Source: DATJCV01 sp963707665
GTDB taxonomy: Bacteria; Pseudomonadota; Gammaproteobacteria; Burkholderiales; Burkholderiaceae_D
Direction: 5' to 3'
Assembly: GCA_963707665.1 (NCBI GenBank)
Contig: CAVPQU010000009.1
Coordinates: 1 to 64,000, forward strand
Length of the DNA: 64,000 nt
The notes below the pieces were generated by a model. That model was given only the letters and a program-made list of their open reading frames with translations, was not told the DNA's origin and made no database searches. Of the stretch, positions 1-8,532 are shown in pieces. Each line of letters starts with the position of its first letter. Position 1 is the first letter of the stretch. The translations under genes and the position numbers were made by a program.

Positions 1-1557
1 GTCGTGTAAAAACGCGCTTCCCAGGGAAGTCGGCGAGAAGCCAAGACCGGTCCGGTCTCAGGCCACGATCGCCGCGACCAGCGGCTTGGTCCCGACGATG
101 TTCATAACCCGTGTCAGATTGTAGGCCAGTACCGAGAGGGCCATCTCGGCGGCTACCTTTGGGAGCGTTTTGGTTAGGAAGTGCGTCGCACCCATGCGGG
201 CCTTCATTGTGCCGAACGGATGCTCGACGGTCTCGCGGCGTTGGCGCATGGCGAGCGGGTTCGCATCAAGGCGCTGCTGCACAGCATCGAGCAGATGCTC
301 GTGCTCCCACCGAGGAATCCGTCGCTCCGGCCCTGTCGTGCACTGAGATTTGAGCGAACAATTTTGACAGGCTGTGGTCCAGTAGCGCCTTATCCGCTTG
401 CCATCTTCTTCGCTAGTAAAGCGATATGGCAGCTGCTCCCCAGCCGGACAGCGGTAGGCGTCCTTCTCCGGCAAATAGACAAAGTCCTGCTTACCGAAGC
501 GCCCGTCCGACTTTGGCGCTGGAAGTCATCGGCTTGGGCAAGGTTACCGAGATGCCAGCCTCGTGGCAGGCGAGGATCTCCGTACTACTGAAGTAGCCGC
601 GATCGGCAACGGCATCGAGCGTGTCGGTCTGCAGTACGGCCTTCGCCTGCCTGGCCATATTGGCCAGTTGCGCCCGATCTGATCCGCTGTTCGTTACTTC
701 GTGCGTCACGATCAGATGATGCTCGGTGTCGACGGCGACCTGCACGTTGTAGCCGACGACCCCGGACCCGCGCCCGCTCGTCGCCATCGACCGGCTGTCG
801 GGGTCGGTCAGCGAGATTTGCTGGTCAGGCGAGGCGCGCATCTCCTTCTCGTAGACGGCAAGCTTGCCCATTTCTTCCTTCAGCTTTGTCAGCTTCTCGG
901 TAAGCCTGGTCACCTTCGCGGCCAGAGCCTCTGTCGGCTCCTGGCGATCGGCCGTGTCAAGCTGGCTTAGATATCGTGCAACGCTCTCCTCCAGCTGGGT
1001 TCGCCGCCGCTCCACCTTCGCCCGTGTGAAGTTCCTGTCCCGGTTGTTAACGGCCTTGAACTTGCTGCCATCTATGGCGACGCTCGCCGTTGCGAGAAGG
1101 CCCATCTCACGGCAGAGCTCGACAAAACGCGCGCAGACCTTACGGAGCCCCACGCCGTTATCCTTGCGGAAGTCCGCAATCGTCTTGTGATCAGGCGCGA
1201 GCCGGCTCAGCAACCACATCACCTCGACATTGCGTCCGGCTTCTCGTTCCAGCCGCCGGCTCGACTGAACCCGGTTCAGATATCCGTAGATGTAAAGCTT
1301 CAGGAGAACCGACGGATGATACGACGGACGCCCCGTCGCCGCCGGGTTCGCCCCATCGAAACCCATTTCCGCCAAATCGAGCGTATCGACAAACACGTCG
1401 ATCACGCGAACCGGGTTGCTTTCGTCAATGAAATCATCGAGGCATTCGGGCAGCAGCGTCGATTGCCCACGATCCGCCTGTTCAACGAAGCGCTTCATCA
1501 GCTTCCCCCGCAGAATCACGAGAGAATCTTAGCAAACCAGCAGCGTTTTCACACAGC
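1..1557 (-). mobile_element. IS1182-family insertion sequence (copy A)
   Basis: An about 1.55 kb element carrying one minus-strand transposase gene. Imperfect terminal inverted repeats are visible: cgtgtaaaaacgcgc at 3-17 matches the reverse complement of cagcgttttcacaca at 1541-1555 at about 11 of 15 positions. The left end lies within the first bases of the window, so its outer flank and any target duplication cannot be checked. The size and the repeat next to the gene's 5' end fit an essentially complete copy. An IS30 element begins some 45 bases to the right. Confidence 0.75.
58..1498 (-). CDS. IS1182-family DDE transposase, one frameshift
   Basis: Transposase that cuts and rejoins the ends of the surrounding element. 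The N-terminal part is a DUF772-like domain (LLKLYIYGYLNRVQSSRRLE), followed by a DDE catalytic core. Likely acidic residues are in AIDGSKFK, AVADRGYFSS and ETVEHPFGTMK. A charged, coiled-coil-like segment (about residues 165-220) sits between the first two, as is usual in the family. The frame changes near 517: removing one g after AKPMTSSAK restores a continuous protein of about 480 residues, a normal family length. Start chosen at MKRFVEQ (1498); an upstream in-frame start at 1519 exists. The shift is probably a sequencing error, but a dead copy is possible. Confidence 0.85.
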
Positions 1558-1602
1558 CAGGGTCAAAGGCTGACTCGGCTGGCGCGTCCACTTCTGGCGG
1601 CG

Positions 1603-2820
1603 GGCTCAATTGGTCAGCGCAACACTCTAATCTTTTAGCAAAGATGGAGTGTGGACATGAAACAGCGACGTCGCATTTATTACTCGGCCGCTCAGCGGTC
1701 CGAGATCTGGGATCGCTGGCAGGCCGGCGAGCCGATGAGTTCGATCGGGCGCCGGTTTGACCGGGAGTCCTCTTCTGTCTTCTCGGTGATCTCGCCAACC
1801 GGTGGCATCCGTCCTCCGGATCGGTGCCGAGCCAAACAGGCGCTCAGCCTTTCTGAACGAGAGGAGATCTCTCGATGGCTCAGCATGCGCTGCTCGTTGC
1901 GGTCGATCGCGCGCCACTTGGGACGATCTCCGTCAACCATCAGCCGTGAAGTCCAGCGCAATGGCGGGGCGGATCGCTATCGGGCTGCCGGGTCCGATCA
2001 GGCCGCCTGGGATCGGGCGCGGCGTCCAAAGCTTTGCAAGCTGGCTTGCCGTCCGTTCCTGAGGCGGACAGTATCGACCTTGCTGCGGCGGCAATGGTCA
2101 CCGGAGCAGATTGCCGGCTGGCTAAAGCGCACATATCCGGTGGAGCCTCAAAAGCAGGTGTCACACGAGACGATCTATCGCAGCCTGTTCATTCAGGCGC
2201 GCGGCGTGCTGAAAAAGGAGCTTCTTGAGCACCTGAGGGCGAGGCGCACGGTCCGCCGATCCAGGCACGCCAGCATGAAGCGGAACGGGCTCGGCCAGAT
2301 CAAGAACGCCGTATCCATCAGTGAACGACCGCCGTCGGTCGAAGATCGTGCGGTCCCCGGCCATTGGGAAGGCGATCTGATCGGTGGGTCGAGAAATAGC
2401 TATATTGCAACGCTTGTCGAACGCCATTCGCGCTACGTGATGCTGGTCAAGGTTGCTAACAAGGACACCGAAAGCGTCGTCTCGGCACTGATCAAGCAAT
2501 CGCAGCGATTGCCCGGCGAGCTTTACCGGTCGCTGACCTGGGACAGAGGCAAGGAGCTTGCCGACCATCAGCGCCTGACATTGGCCACCGAGGTCGAGGT
2601 CTATTTTTGTGACCCTCGGTCTCCCTGGCAGCGCGGCTCAAACGAAAACACCAACAGATTGCTGCGCCAGTATCTTCCGCGCGGCACCGATCTGTCCTTG
2701 CACAGCCAGGCCAAGCTCAGTGCCATCGCAAGGCAGCTCAATGAAAGGCCGAGAAAGACCTTGCTCTATCAGACGCCGGCTGAGAAGTTCGCAGAATGTG
2801 TTGCAGCGATCGGTTGAACT
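1603..2820 (+). mobile_element. IS30-family insertion sequence
   Basis: An about 1.2 kb element with one intact transposase gene. Imperfect terminal inverted repeats can be aligned: tcaattggtcagcgcaacac from 1606 against the reverse complement of the segment ending at 2817 (tcaaccgatcgctgcaacac), about 16 of 23 positions matching. The right repeat overlaps the last codons and stop of the transposase, a compact arrangement seen in IS30 elements. A short dyad at 1622-1652 (acactc...gagtgt) lies just before the start codon and could reduce read-through from outside. I did not find a convincing target-site duplication. Confidence 0.75.
1657..2817 (+). CDS. IS30-family transposase, intact
   Basis: Integrase-fold transposase of about 386 residues with an uninterrupted frame. 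N-terminal helix-turn-helix segments are visible around residues 15-40 (SIGRRFDRESSSV) and 65-95 (SIARHLGRSPSTISREVQRN, typical of IS30). The rve-type catalytic core follows, with acidic residues in GHWEGDLIGG, LTWDRGKEL and QRGSNENTNRLLRQ. I chose the ATG at 1657, with GGAG about eight bases upstream, over the in-frame GTG at 1651. Because the frame is intact this is the IS30 gene most likely to be functional here. It lies between the IS1182 copy and the rhodanese gene. Confidence 0.92.
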   Translation: MKQRRRIYYSAAQRSEIWDRWQAGEPMSSIGRRFDRESSSVFSVISPTGGIRPPDRCRAKQALSLSEREEISRWLSMRCSLRSIARHLGRSPSTISREVQRNGGADRYRAAGSDQAAWDRARRPKLCKLACRPFLRRTVSTLLRRQWSPEQIAGWLKRTYPVEPQKQVSHETIYRSLFIQARGVLKKELLEHLRARRTVRRSRHASMKRNGLGQIKNAVSISERPPSVEDRAVPGHWEGDLIGGSRNSYIATLVERHSRYVMLVKVANKDTESVVSALIKQSQRLPGELYRSLTWDRGKELADHQRLTLATEVEVYFCDPRSPWQRGSNENTNRLLRQYLPRGTDLSLHSQAKLSAIARQLNERPRKTLLYQTPAEKFAECVAAIG

Positions 2821-3240
2821 CGCAAAGCGGCCGTTCGACAAAGTTCCGATGTCAGCAAACCCGAAATCAGCCAAGGCTAAGCGCGCCGTGCTTTTCCGAA
2901 CTGCGCATTTGTTGGACGCTGCATCGCCGGCTACCAGTCCTCGTCGCCGATATCCAAGCCTCGCATGCAGATTAGATGAAACCTCGTTGTCGGGTTTGGA
3001 GGGGTCGTAGAGCCCGAGCCTCGCCCTCCGATCCCGCGCCCGGTGGATCGGCGCCGGCGGCAAGCGAGGGCTGCAAGGCGACGCTGACCGCACCGGACGC
3101 GAAACAATGCCGCCCCGCCCGGGGAATCATCGCTGCGAATAATCTCCGTAAGATTACCTTCCATCCTGCATCTTCATTTTCTTTTAAACGCGCGCCTCCT
3201 AAAAACAGGTGAACGTTCGAAAGAATAAATGGAGAGGAAA
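2821..3240. other. Intergenic region without a recognisable gene
   Basis: About 420 bases between the IS30 right end and the rhodanese gene. Short open frames exist on both strands but none has a recognisable domain, a good ribosome site or typical codon use. The last 80 bases are AT-richer than their surroundings and probably hold the rhodanese promoter. The rest may be remnant DNA between mobile elements. Confidence 0.5.
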
Positions 3241-3693
3241 ATGCGTTTGAATTTGATTCCGAAGATGGCAGCCGCGCTTTTGGCCGGCATGCTTATCTCC
3301 AGCATTGCGAATGCCGGCGATACGCCCACTGCATTGGCGGGCGCCAAACTCGTGGCCGCCGATGACGTCGTAAAGGCGCAGTCGGCCGGCGCGGTCGTCG
3401 TCGACACGCGGGTCGCAGCCGAATACGCCGATGGCCATATCAAGGGCGCGGTCAATGTCCCCTACCGGGAGAAGAGCGAGAAGGCGGTCGGTTTCGACGC
3501 CGGCCAGGACGAATTCAATCTCGCCAAACTGCCGGCCGACAAGGCGGCGGCGGTCGTCGTTTACTGCAACGGCCCGGAATGCTGGAAGAGCTTCAAGGCT
3601 TCGACCGCGGCCCTCAAGGGCGGATACACCAACGTCCTCTGGTACCGCGAGGGCTTTCCGCAGTGGAAGTCCAAGGGCCTTCCCGCCGAATAG
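3241..3693 (+). CDS. Exported rhodanese-like sulfurtransferase domain protein
   Basis: Single-domain rhodanese of 150 residues with an N-terminal signal peptide (about residues 1-25, ending near SIANA). The domain has the early DTR/EYADGHIKGAVN motif and the active-site loop VVYCNGPECWKS, so the catalytic cysteine is present. Rhodanese domains carry a persulfide on this cysteine; the acceptor here is unknown, and the signal peptide places it in the periplasm. Start chosen at 3241, with GGAGAGG three bases upstream, over an in-frame ATG at 3229. It is followed by a perfect dyad and then a chemotaxis receptor on the same strand. Both lie in an island bounded by insertion sequences. Confidence 0.88.
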   Translation: MRLNLIPKMAAALLAGMLISSIANAGDTPTALAGAKLVAADDVVKAQSAGAVVVDTRVAAEYADGHIKGAVNVPYREKSEKAVGFDAGQDEFNLAKLPADKAAAVVVYCNGPECWKSFKASTAALKGGYTNVLWYREGFPQWKSKGLPAE

Positions 3694-3718
3694 GCGCAAG
3701 AAGAGCGGCGCATCCGCG

Positions 3719-3738
3719 CATGACCTGAACAGGTCATG
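3719..3738. promoter_or_regulatory. Perfect 9-bp dyad upstream of the chemotaxis receptor
   Basis: catgacctg, two bases, then caggtcatg form a perfect inverted repeat 20 bases before the receptor start codon and 25 bases after the rhodanese stop. No run of T follows, so it is a poor intrinsic terminator. It could be an operator for a dimeric regulator or an mRNA hairpin close to the ribosome site. Confidence 0.45.
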
Positions 3739-3758
3739 CCGTCTCCTGGAGTTCGTTG

Positions 3759-5446
3759 ATGAAGAGCATCAGTATCAAGGCGAAGATGCTGGCTGTTTTC
3801 GCCTTGATAGCGCTTGCCATGGCGGTCGTGGCGATGATCGCCATCCGCGGCGTCGGCCTGCTGAACGACGACCTGTCCGAATTATACCGGGAACGCCTCG
3901 TACCGGCCAGCCAGCTCGCCCGGATCAATGATCTGATGCATGTCAGCATCGAGCAATTGACGATCGCGGTGATCGCGCGACCCAGCCCCCAGAACGTCCA
4001 GAAATACACCGACCGTGTTGAAGGCAATCTGGTCGAAATCGACAGCCTGGTTAAGCAGTATGCCAGCCACGTCGCGAGCGACGAAGACAGGAAACTGCTC
4101 GGGGAATATACCGCTCTGCGCGAGGCGCTGATCGGAACGGCCATCAAACCGGCGATTGCCGACCTCAAGAAGCAAGCTTTCAACGACGCAGAGGACACCG
4201 TCCTCGGCGTCGCCGTCAAGCAGTTCGCCAAAGTTCAGCAGGTGTATGATTCGATCATCGCCAGCGAACTGAACGGCGCCGAACACACCCGCGCTGCTGC
4301 GGATGTTCGGTACCGTTTCACCCGCTCTCTGATGATAGGCGCCGTCCTGTTCGCGCTCGGTCTTGGCATTGTCATGGCCCTCTACATCAATTACGGGATT
4401 ACGGGTCCGCTCGCCGACATGACCATGGCCATGAAGCGGTTGGCCAACGGAGATCTCGCCGTCGTCATCCCGGCCATCGAGCGGCACGACGAGATCGGCC
4501 ACATGGCCGAGGCGGTCGGCGTTTTCAGAGCGGGGATGGTCGACGCCAGGCGGCTCGAGACCGAGCAGAAGTTGGAACAGATACAGAAGGAACGGCGGCA
4601 GGCCGCCATCGAGCAGTACATCGCCGCCTTCGAACGCAGCGTGGTCCAGTCACTGGACAACTTGACCCGGGCGGCGACCGACATGCGCACCACGTCGGAC
4701 AGCATGTCGGCAATCGCGCAGGAGATGAGCGCCCAGACGACGGTGGTGTTGACCGCGTCTGCGGAGGCTTCGGCCAACGTGCAGTCCGTCGCCGCCGCGA
4801 CCGAGGAGATGGCGACCTCGGTCAACGAGATCGGCCGCCAGGTGCAGGAGTCGAGCCGCATCGCCGGCGAGGCGGTCGAGCAGGCCGCGCAAGACCGACG
4901 CCCGCATCAACGCGCTGTCGCAGGCCGCCAGCCGCATCGGCGACGTGGTCAAGCTGATCACCGCGATCGCCGAGCAGACCAACCTGCTGGCGCTCAACGC
5001 CACGATCGAGGCGGCGCGCGCCGGCGAGGCCGGCAGGGGCTTTGCGGTGGTGGCGCAGGAGGTCAAGCAGCTGGCCTCGCAGACCGCGAAGGCGACCGAC
5101 GAGATCGGCAGCGCAGATCGCCGGCATGCAGACGGCGACGCAGGAGTCGGTCGCCGCCATCAAGGAGATCGGCGGCACGATCGGCCGCATCTCCGAGATC
5201 GCGACGACGATCGCGGCCGCCGTCGAGGAGCAGGGCGCGGCGACGCAGGAGATCGCCCGCAACGTCCAGCAGGCCGCGCACGGCACCGCGCAGGTCGCGG
5301 GCAACATCACCGACGTCAACGAGGCGGCCTCCGATACTGGGATGGCTGCCCACCAGGTCCACGCGGCGTCGGAAACGCTCGGCAAGCAGGCGGAAACGCT
5401 GCGCTCGGATGTCGACAAATTCCTCGCCAGCATCCGCGCCGCCTGA
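3759..5446 (+). CDS. Methyl-accepting chemotaxis protein, two frameshifts
   Basis: Membrane chemoreceptor that signals to the CheA/CheW complex. Reconstructed length is about 560 residues. Visible domains: TM1 (about 8-30), a four-helix-bundle-type periplasmic sensor (about 35-190), TM2 (about 191-213), HAMP (about 214-266), then the long signalling coiled coil with the conserved hairpin tip around EQTNLLALNATIEAARAGE and GRGFAVVA. No CheR-tethering pentapeptide is seen at the C-terminus. The frame changes near 4897 (extra c) and 5114 (extra a); each single removal restores the receptor. Start ATG at 3759 has GGAG seven bases upstream. The ligand is unknown. No che genes occur nearby, so it is an orphan receptor inside the IS island. 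Confidence 0.9.
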
Positions 5447-5557
5447 GCGGCAAACATTTACACACCCTGCATGGGCTCAGGACCTGGCCGCCAGGCGGAC
5501 AATTGCGGCGACTAGCCCAACGGCCGCTTCTGGCCGATTTTGTTCTCTAATTCCGGG

Positions 5558-5782
5558 TCTAGGTGTCAAGCTCTCCAACGATCATCCTTGCCGGGCCCAC
5601 TGTTCTCTCCGCGGTAGGGGTAAGCCCTCCGCATGATGGCGTAAGGTGACGCTGGCGGTTCAATGTTGCAATCGCGGTCGGCCTTTCGGACGCTCGCAAA
5701 AAATCGGACGAACTCACCATCGCCATCGTCCCGGCAGGGACGTCTTTTCCCGCCGTTCGGCAGGATCTCGGTAATGCCCTCG
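5558..5782 (-). ncRNA. Candidate bridge-RNA region of the IS1111-like element
   Basis: The 3' non-coding end of the element, about 225 bases between the transposase stop and the left inverted repeat. In IS1111-type elements the guide (bridge) RNA comes from this end, so it is the place to expect one. I have not folded it and see no sequence-level proof of transcription. The call rests on element architecture only, and the RNA's exact ends are unknown. Confidence 0.3.
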
Positions 5783-6811
5783 CTAGGCAGCAATCTTCTT
5801 CGACCAGTTGAACTCGGTTCCATCGATCCACATGCGGTGCAGGATGACCGCGAGCTTACGCGCGACGGCGACCTTTGCCTTGCGGAGCCCGTTGCGCTTG
5901 GCGAGCCTCGTTCCCCAGGCCTTCAGGGCGGACCATTTTGGGACGCGGGTCAGCAGCACGCCGGCTGCTTCAAACAGATAACTTCGCAGCATGGCGTCAC
6001 CGCACTTCGAGATTCGGCCGGACCAATCGACCTCCCCGGAGGCATGGCGTCTACTGGTTAACCCGACATAGGCACCAACGCTTCTCGATCGCGCAAACCG
6101 TGCCGGATCGTCAATCGTTGCCTTGAAGGCGAGCGCGGTGATCGGACCGATCCCAGGCACCGTCATGAACCGGCGGACCTGCGCATCATGGCGAGCCAGC
6201 TTCATAACCTTGCGGTCAAGATCGCTGACCTGCTGCTCGACGGCATTGCGCGCTTCGAGCAGCGGTCTGATCGCAGCTATCAGCTCAGGACGGCCCTCGA
6301 TCAACTCCTCGGCTCGCACGGCAAAGACATTGAACTTGGCACGGCCGATGACGAGACCGAGGTTCTTGAGAAGGCCGCGAACATGGTTCTCGAGATCGCG
6401 CTTGATCTTGACCAGCAGCGCCCGGCTCGCCAGCAGCGCCCTGACCGAGTGGCTGTCGATATCCTTGACGTGCACCTCCTTGAACCAGCCGGTCTGCATG
6501 ATGCGGGCGATCCCGATAGCATCGTTGCGGTCGCTCTTGTTGATCTGCATCTTGAGCACGGCCTTGGCATGGCGCGCGTCGATACAGATCACCGGCAGGC
6601 CAAGCCGCTTGAGCTCGGTCCATAGCCACGTGGACGTCGGTCCGGTCTCGAGGCCGATGCGTACTGCATCCGGCGCCTTTGACCTCACGTAAACTGCGAT
6701 CGCCTCAGGATCTGAATCGACCACGCCCTCTCGCACGACCGATCCCGTCTGATCCACCACGCAGATCGATGTCTGCTTCAACGACACGTCCAGTCCGACA
6801 TAGTATTCCAT
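5783..6811 (-). CDS. IS110/IS1111-family DEDD transposase (recombinase), intact
   Basis: About 342 residues. The N-terminal RuvC-like DEDD domain has the first aspartate in YVGLDVS, the glutamate in IGLETGP and the aspartates in NKSDRNDAIGIAR. A central helical segment follows, then the Transposase_20 domain (VPGIGPITALAF, YVGLTSRRHASG) with its essential serine region. These enzymes recombine circular element DNA into targets; some IS110 members are directed by an element-encoded bridge RNA. Start chosen at MEYYVGLDVS (6811), the usual family N-terminus, rather than the in-frame ATG at 6838. The frame is uninterrupted and ends with the basic tail FNWSKKIAA. Confidence 0.92.
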   Translation of the reverse strand: MEYYVGLDVSLKQTSICVVDQTGSVVREGVVDSDPEAIAVYVRSKAPDAVRIGLETGPTSTWLWTELKRLGLPVICIDARHAKAVLKMQINKSDRNDAIGIARIMQTGWFKEVHVKDIDSHSVRALLASRALLVKIKRDLENHVRGLLKNLGLVIGRAKFNVFAVRAEELIEGRPELIAAIRPLLEARNAVEQQVSDLDRKVMKLARHDAQVRRFMTVPGIGPITALAFKATIDDPARFARSRSVGAYVGLTSRRHASGEVDWSGRISKCGDAMLRSYLFEAAGVLLTRVPKWSALKAWGTRLAKRNGLRKAKVAVARKLAVILHRMWIDGTEFNWSKKIAA

Positions 6812-6911
6812 TGCCGCTCTCCATCGTTGCGAGGCCACATGAGGCTGGCCTCATACGTTCCTGGAGAGCTGATTCCCTTGCCTTTGTCTGGCTCGATCCC
6901 GGAATTACCCC

Positions 6912-8427
6912 ATGTTGAAAAACTCGCCTGTTGAAGCCGAGCGAGATCGCTGATTCATTCCGTCTCGTCGGCGGGAGACTGGAATCGATGATGGGTCCGC
7001 GGCAGGTTGATCAGGCGGCGCTGTTCTACGAGTTCTCACTTGAGCGACATGTTCCGGCCGCTCACTTGCTGAGGTCGATCGATCGTTTCGTCGATTTGTC
7101 AGAGGTTCGGAGCCATCTGGCGCCATTTTACAGCTCGACCGGCCGGCCTTCGATTGATCCCGAACTGCTCGTCCGGATGCTGCTGGTTGGCTACTGCTAC
7201 GGCATTCGTTCCGAACGGCGGTTGTGCGAGGAGGTGCACCTGAACCTCGCCTACCGCTGGTTCTGCCGGCTCGGCCTCGATGGCGAGGTGCCGGACCACT
7301 CGACCTTCTCCAAGAATAGGCATGGCCGCTTCCGTGATTGCGATCTGCTGCGCAAGCTGTTCGAGACCGTGGTCCGGCGCTGCATGGCAGAGGGGCTGGT
7401 CGACGGGACTGCCTTTGCGGTCGATGCCAGCCTGATTGCTGCCGATGCCAACAAGCAGCGCTCTGCTGCCGGGTCTGATGATGTCTGACTGGGAGGCCAT
7501 CGCCAGGACGCGCCGATCCGTCCGGGAATATCTCGATACCCTGGATGAGGCTGCCTGGGGCGCAGCCAGCGAGACGGTACCGAAGTTCATCTCCAGGTCG
7601 GATCCGGCCGCACAATGGACCGGCGCTCACAAAGGGCATGCCTTCTTTGCCTACGCCGACAACTACCTGATCGACCTGAAGGCGGCGATCATCGTCGATG
7701 TCGAGGCGACGCGAGCTATCCGGCAGGCCGAGGTCGGTGCGGCACGCACAATGATTGAGCGCACCGAAGATCGCCTCGGGCTCTGTCCCGAGCGCCTGGC
7801 CGCCGACAGTGCCTACGGGTCAGCCGAGATGCTGGGGTGGCTGGTCAACGAGCGCGCGATCGAGCCGCACATTCCGGTGTTCGACAAGTCGGCCCGCGAC
7901 GATGGGACGTTCTCGCGCGAAGACTTCGCCTACGATCAGGAAGACCGATATCTACGTCTGTCCAGCCGGCAAGGTGCTGACTTCTACCGGGACTCTGGTG
8001 AATGACGGAGCAACACTGCTCTATCGCGCCAGCAAGTATGACTGCGACGCCTGCGAGCTCAAGCCACGGTGCTGTCCGAAGATGCCCGCCCGCAAGGTCC
8101 CGCGTTCAATCTACGAAAACGCCCGAGACGTTGCGCGCGACATCGCCAAGACCGAGGCCTACGTGACGTCGCGGCGTGAACGGAAGAAGATCGAGATGCT
8201 GTTCGCGCATCTCAAGCGCATCCTGCGCCTCGACCGACTCAGGCTGAGAGGTCCGTTTGGTGCTCAAGACGAGTTCCTCCTCGCTGCCACCGCCCAGAAC
8301 CTCCGAAAGCTGGCAAAGCTGATCCCGCTGCCCGCCCCAATGCCGGCCTGAGCAGCAAACAAACTCACGCGCGCCTGATCTCCTTGCACCACCCCAACCG
8401 CTTGGGTCGCCGACTTCTTCAACACAA
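6912..8427 (+). mobile_element. IS1182-family insertion sequence (copy B)
   Basis: An about 1.5 kb element distinct from copy A at 1-1557. Imperfect terminal inverted repeats: tgttgaaaaactcg at 6913-6926 against the reverse complement of cgacttcttcaaca at 8413-8426, 12 of 14 positions matching. One plus-strand transposase fills it. The left end is four bases from the IS1111-like element, so the two are directly adjacent. Confidence 0.75.
6988..8351 (+). CDS. IS1182-family DDE transposase, two frameshifts
   Basis: Different subgroup from copy A. The N-terminal DUF772 region includes GRPSIDPELLVRMLLVGYCY and VPDHSTFSKNR. Catalytic acidic residues are likely those in FAVDASLIAADAN, LAADSAYGSAEM and KKIEMLFAHLKR. 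A cysteine cluster (CDACELKPRCC) lies before the last motif, as in many IS1182 proteins. The frame changes near 7485 (extra t, restoring SDDVDWEAIAR) and near 7953 (extra c, restoring DIYVCPAGK). Reconstructed length is about 450 residues. Start ATG 6988 is preferred to the upstream TTG at 6931. Probably intact apart from read errors. Confidence 0.87.
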
Positions 8428-8532
8428 TCGGTCAGAAGCGGAAGTCAGCCTCAACAGGATTGAGCGTCCGGTTTGCGCTCGAAAGCGGACATTGCGGGCT
8501 TATGAGTACACGGCCTGGAGCGCTTTACGGCG

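Larger units (their letters stand above)
5548..6907 (-). mobile_element. IS110-family element with IS1111-like architecture
   Basis: The outer ends are proposed from a perfect 10-bp inverted repeat: taattccggg at 5548-5557 and cccggaatta at 6898-6907. One DEDD transposase lies inside on the minus strand. About 86 bases are non-coding on its 5' side and about 225 on its 3' side. Terminal or subterminal inverted repeats and a longer 3' non-coding end are features of the IS1111 subgroup; classical IS110 elements lack such repeats and have the longer non-coding end upstream. The right end stops four bases before the terminal repeat of the neighbouring IS1182 copy. Confidence 0.65.
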
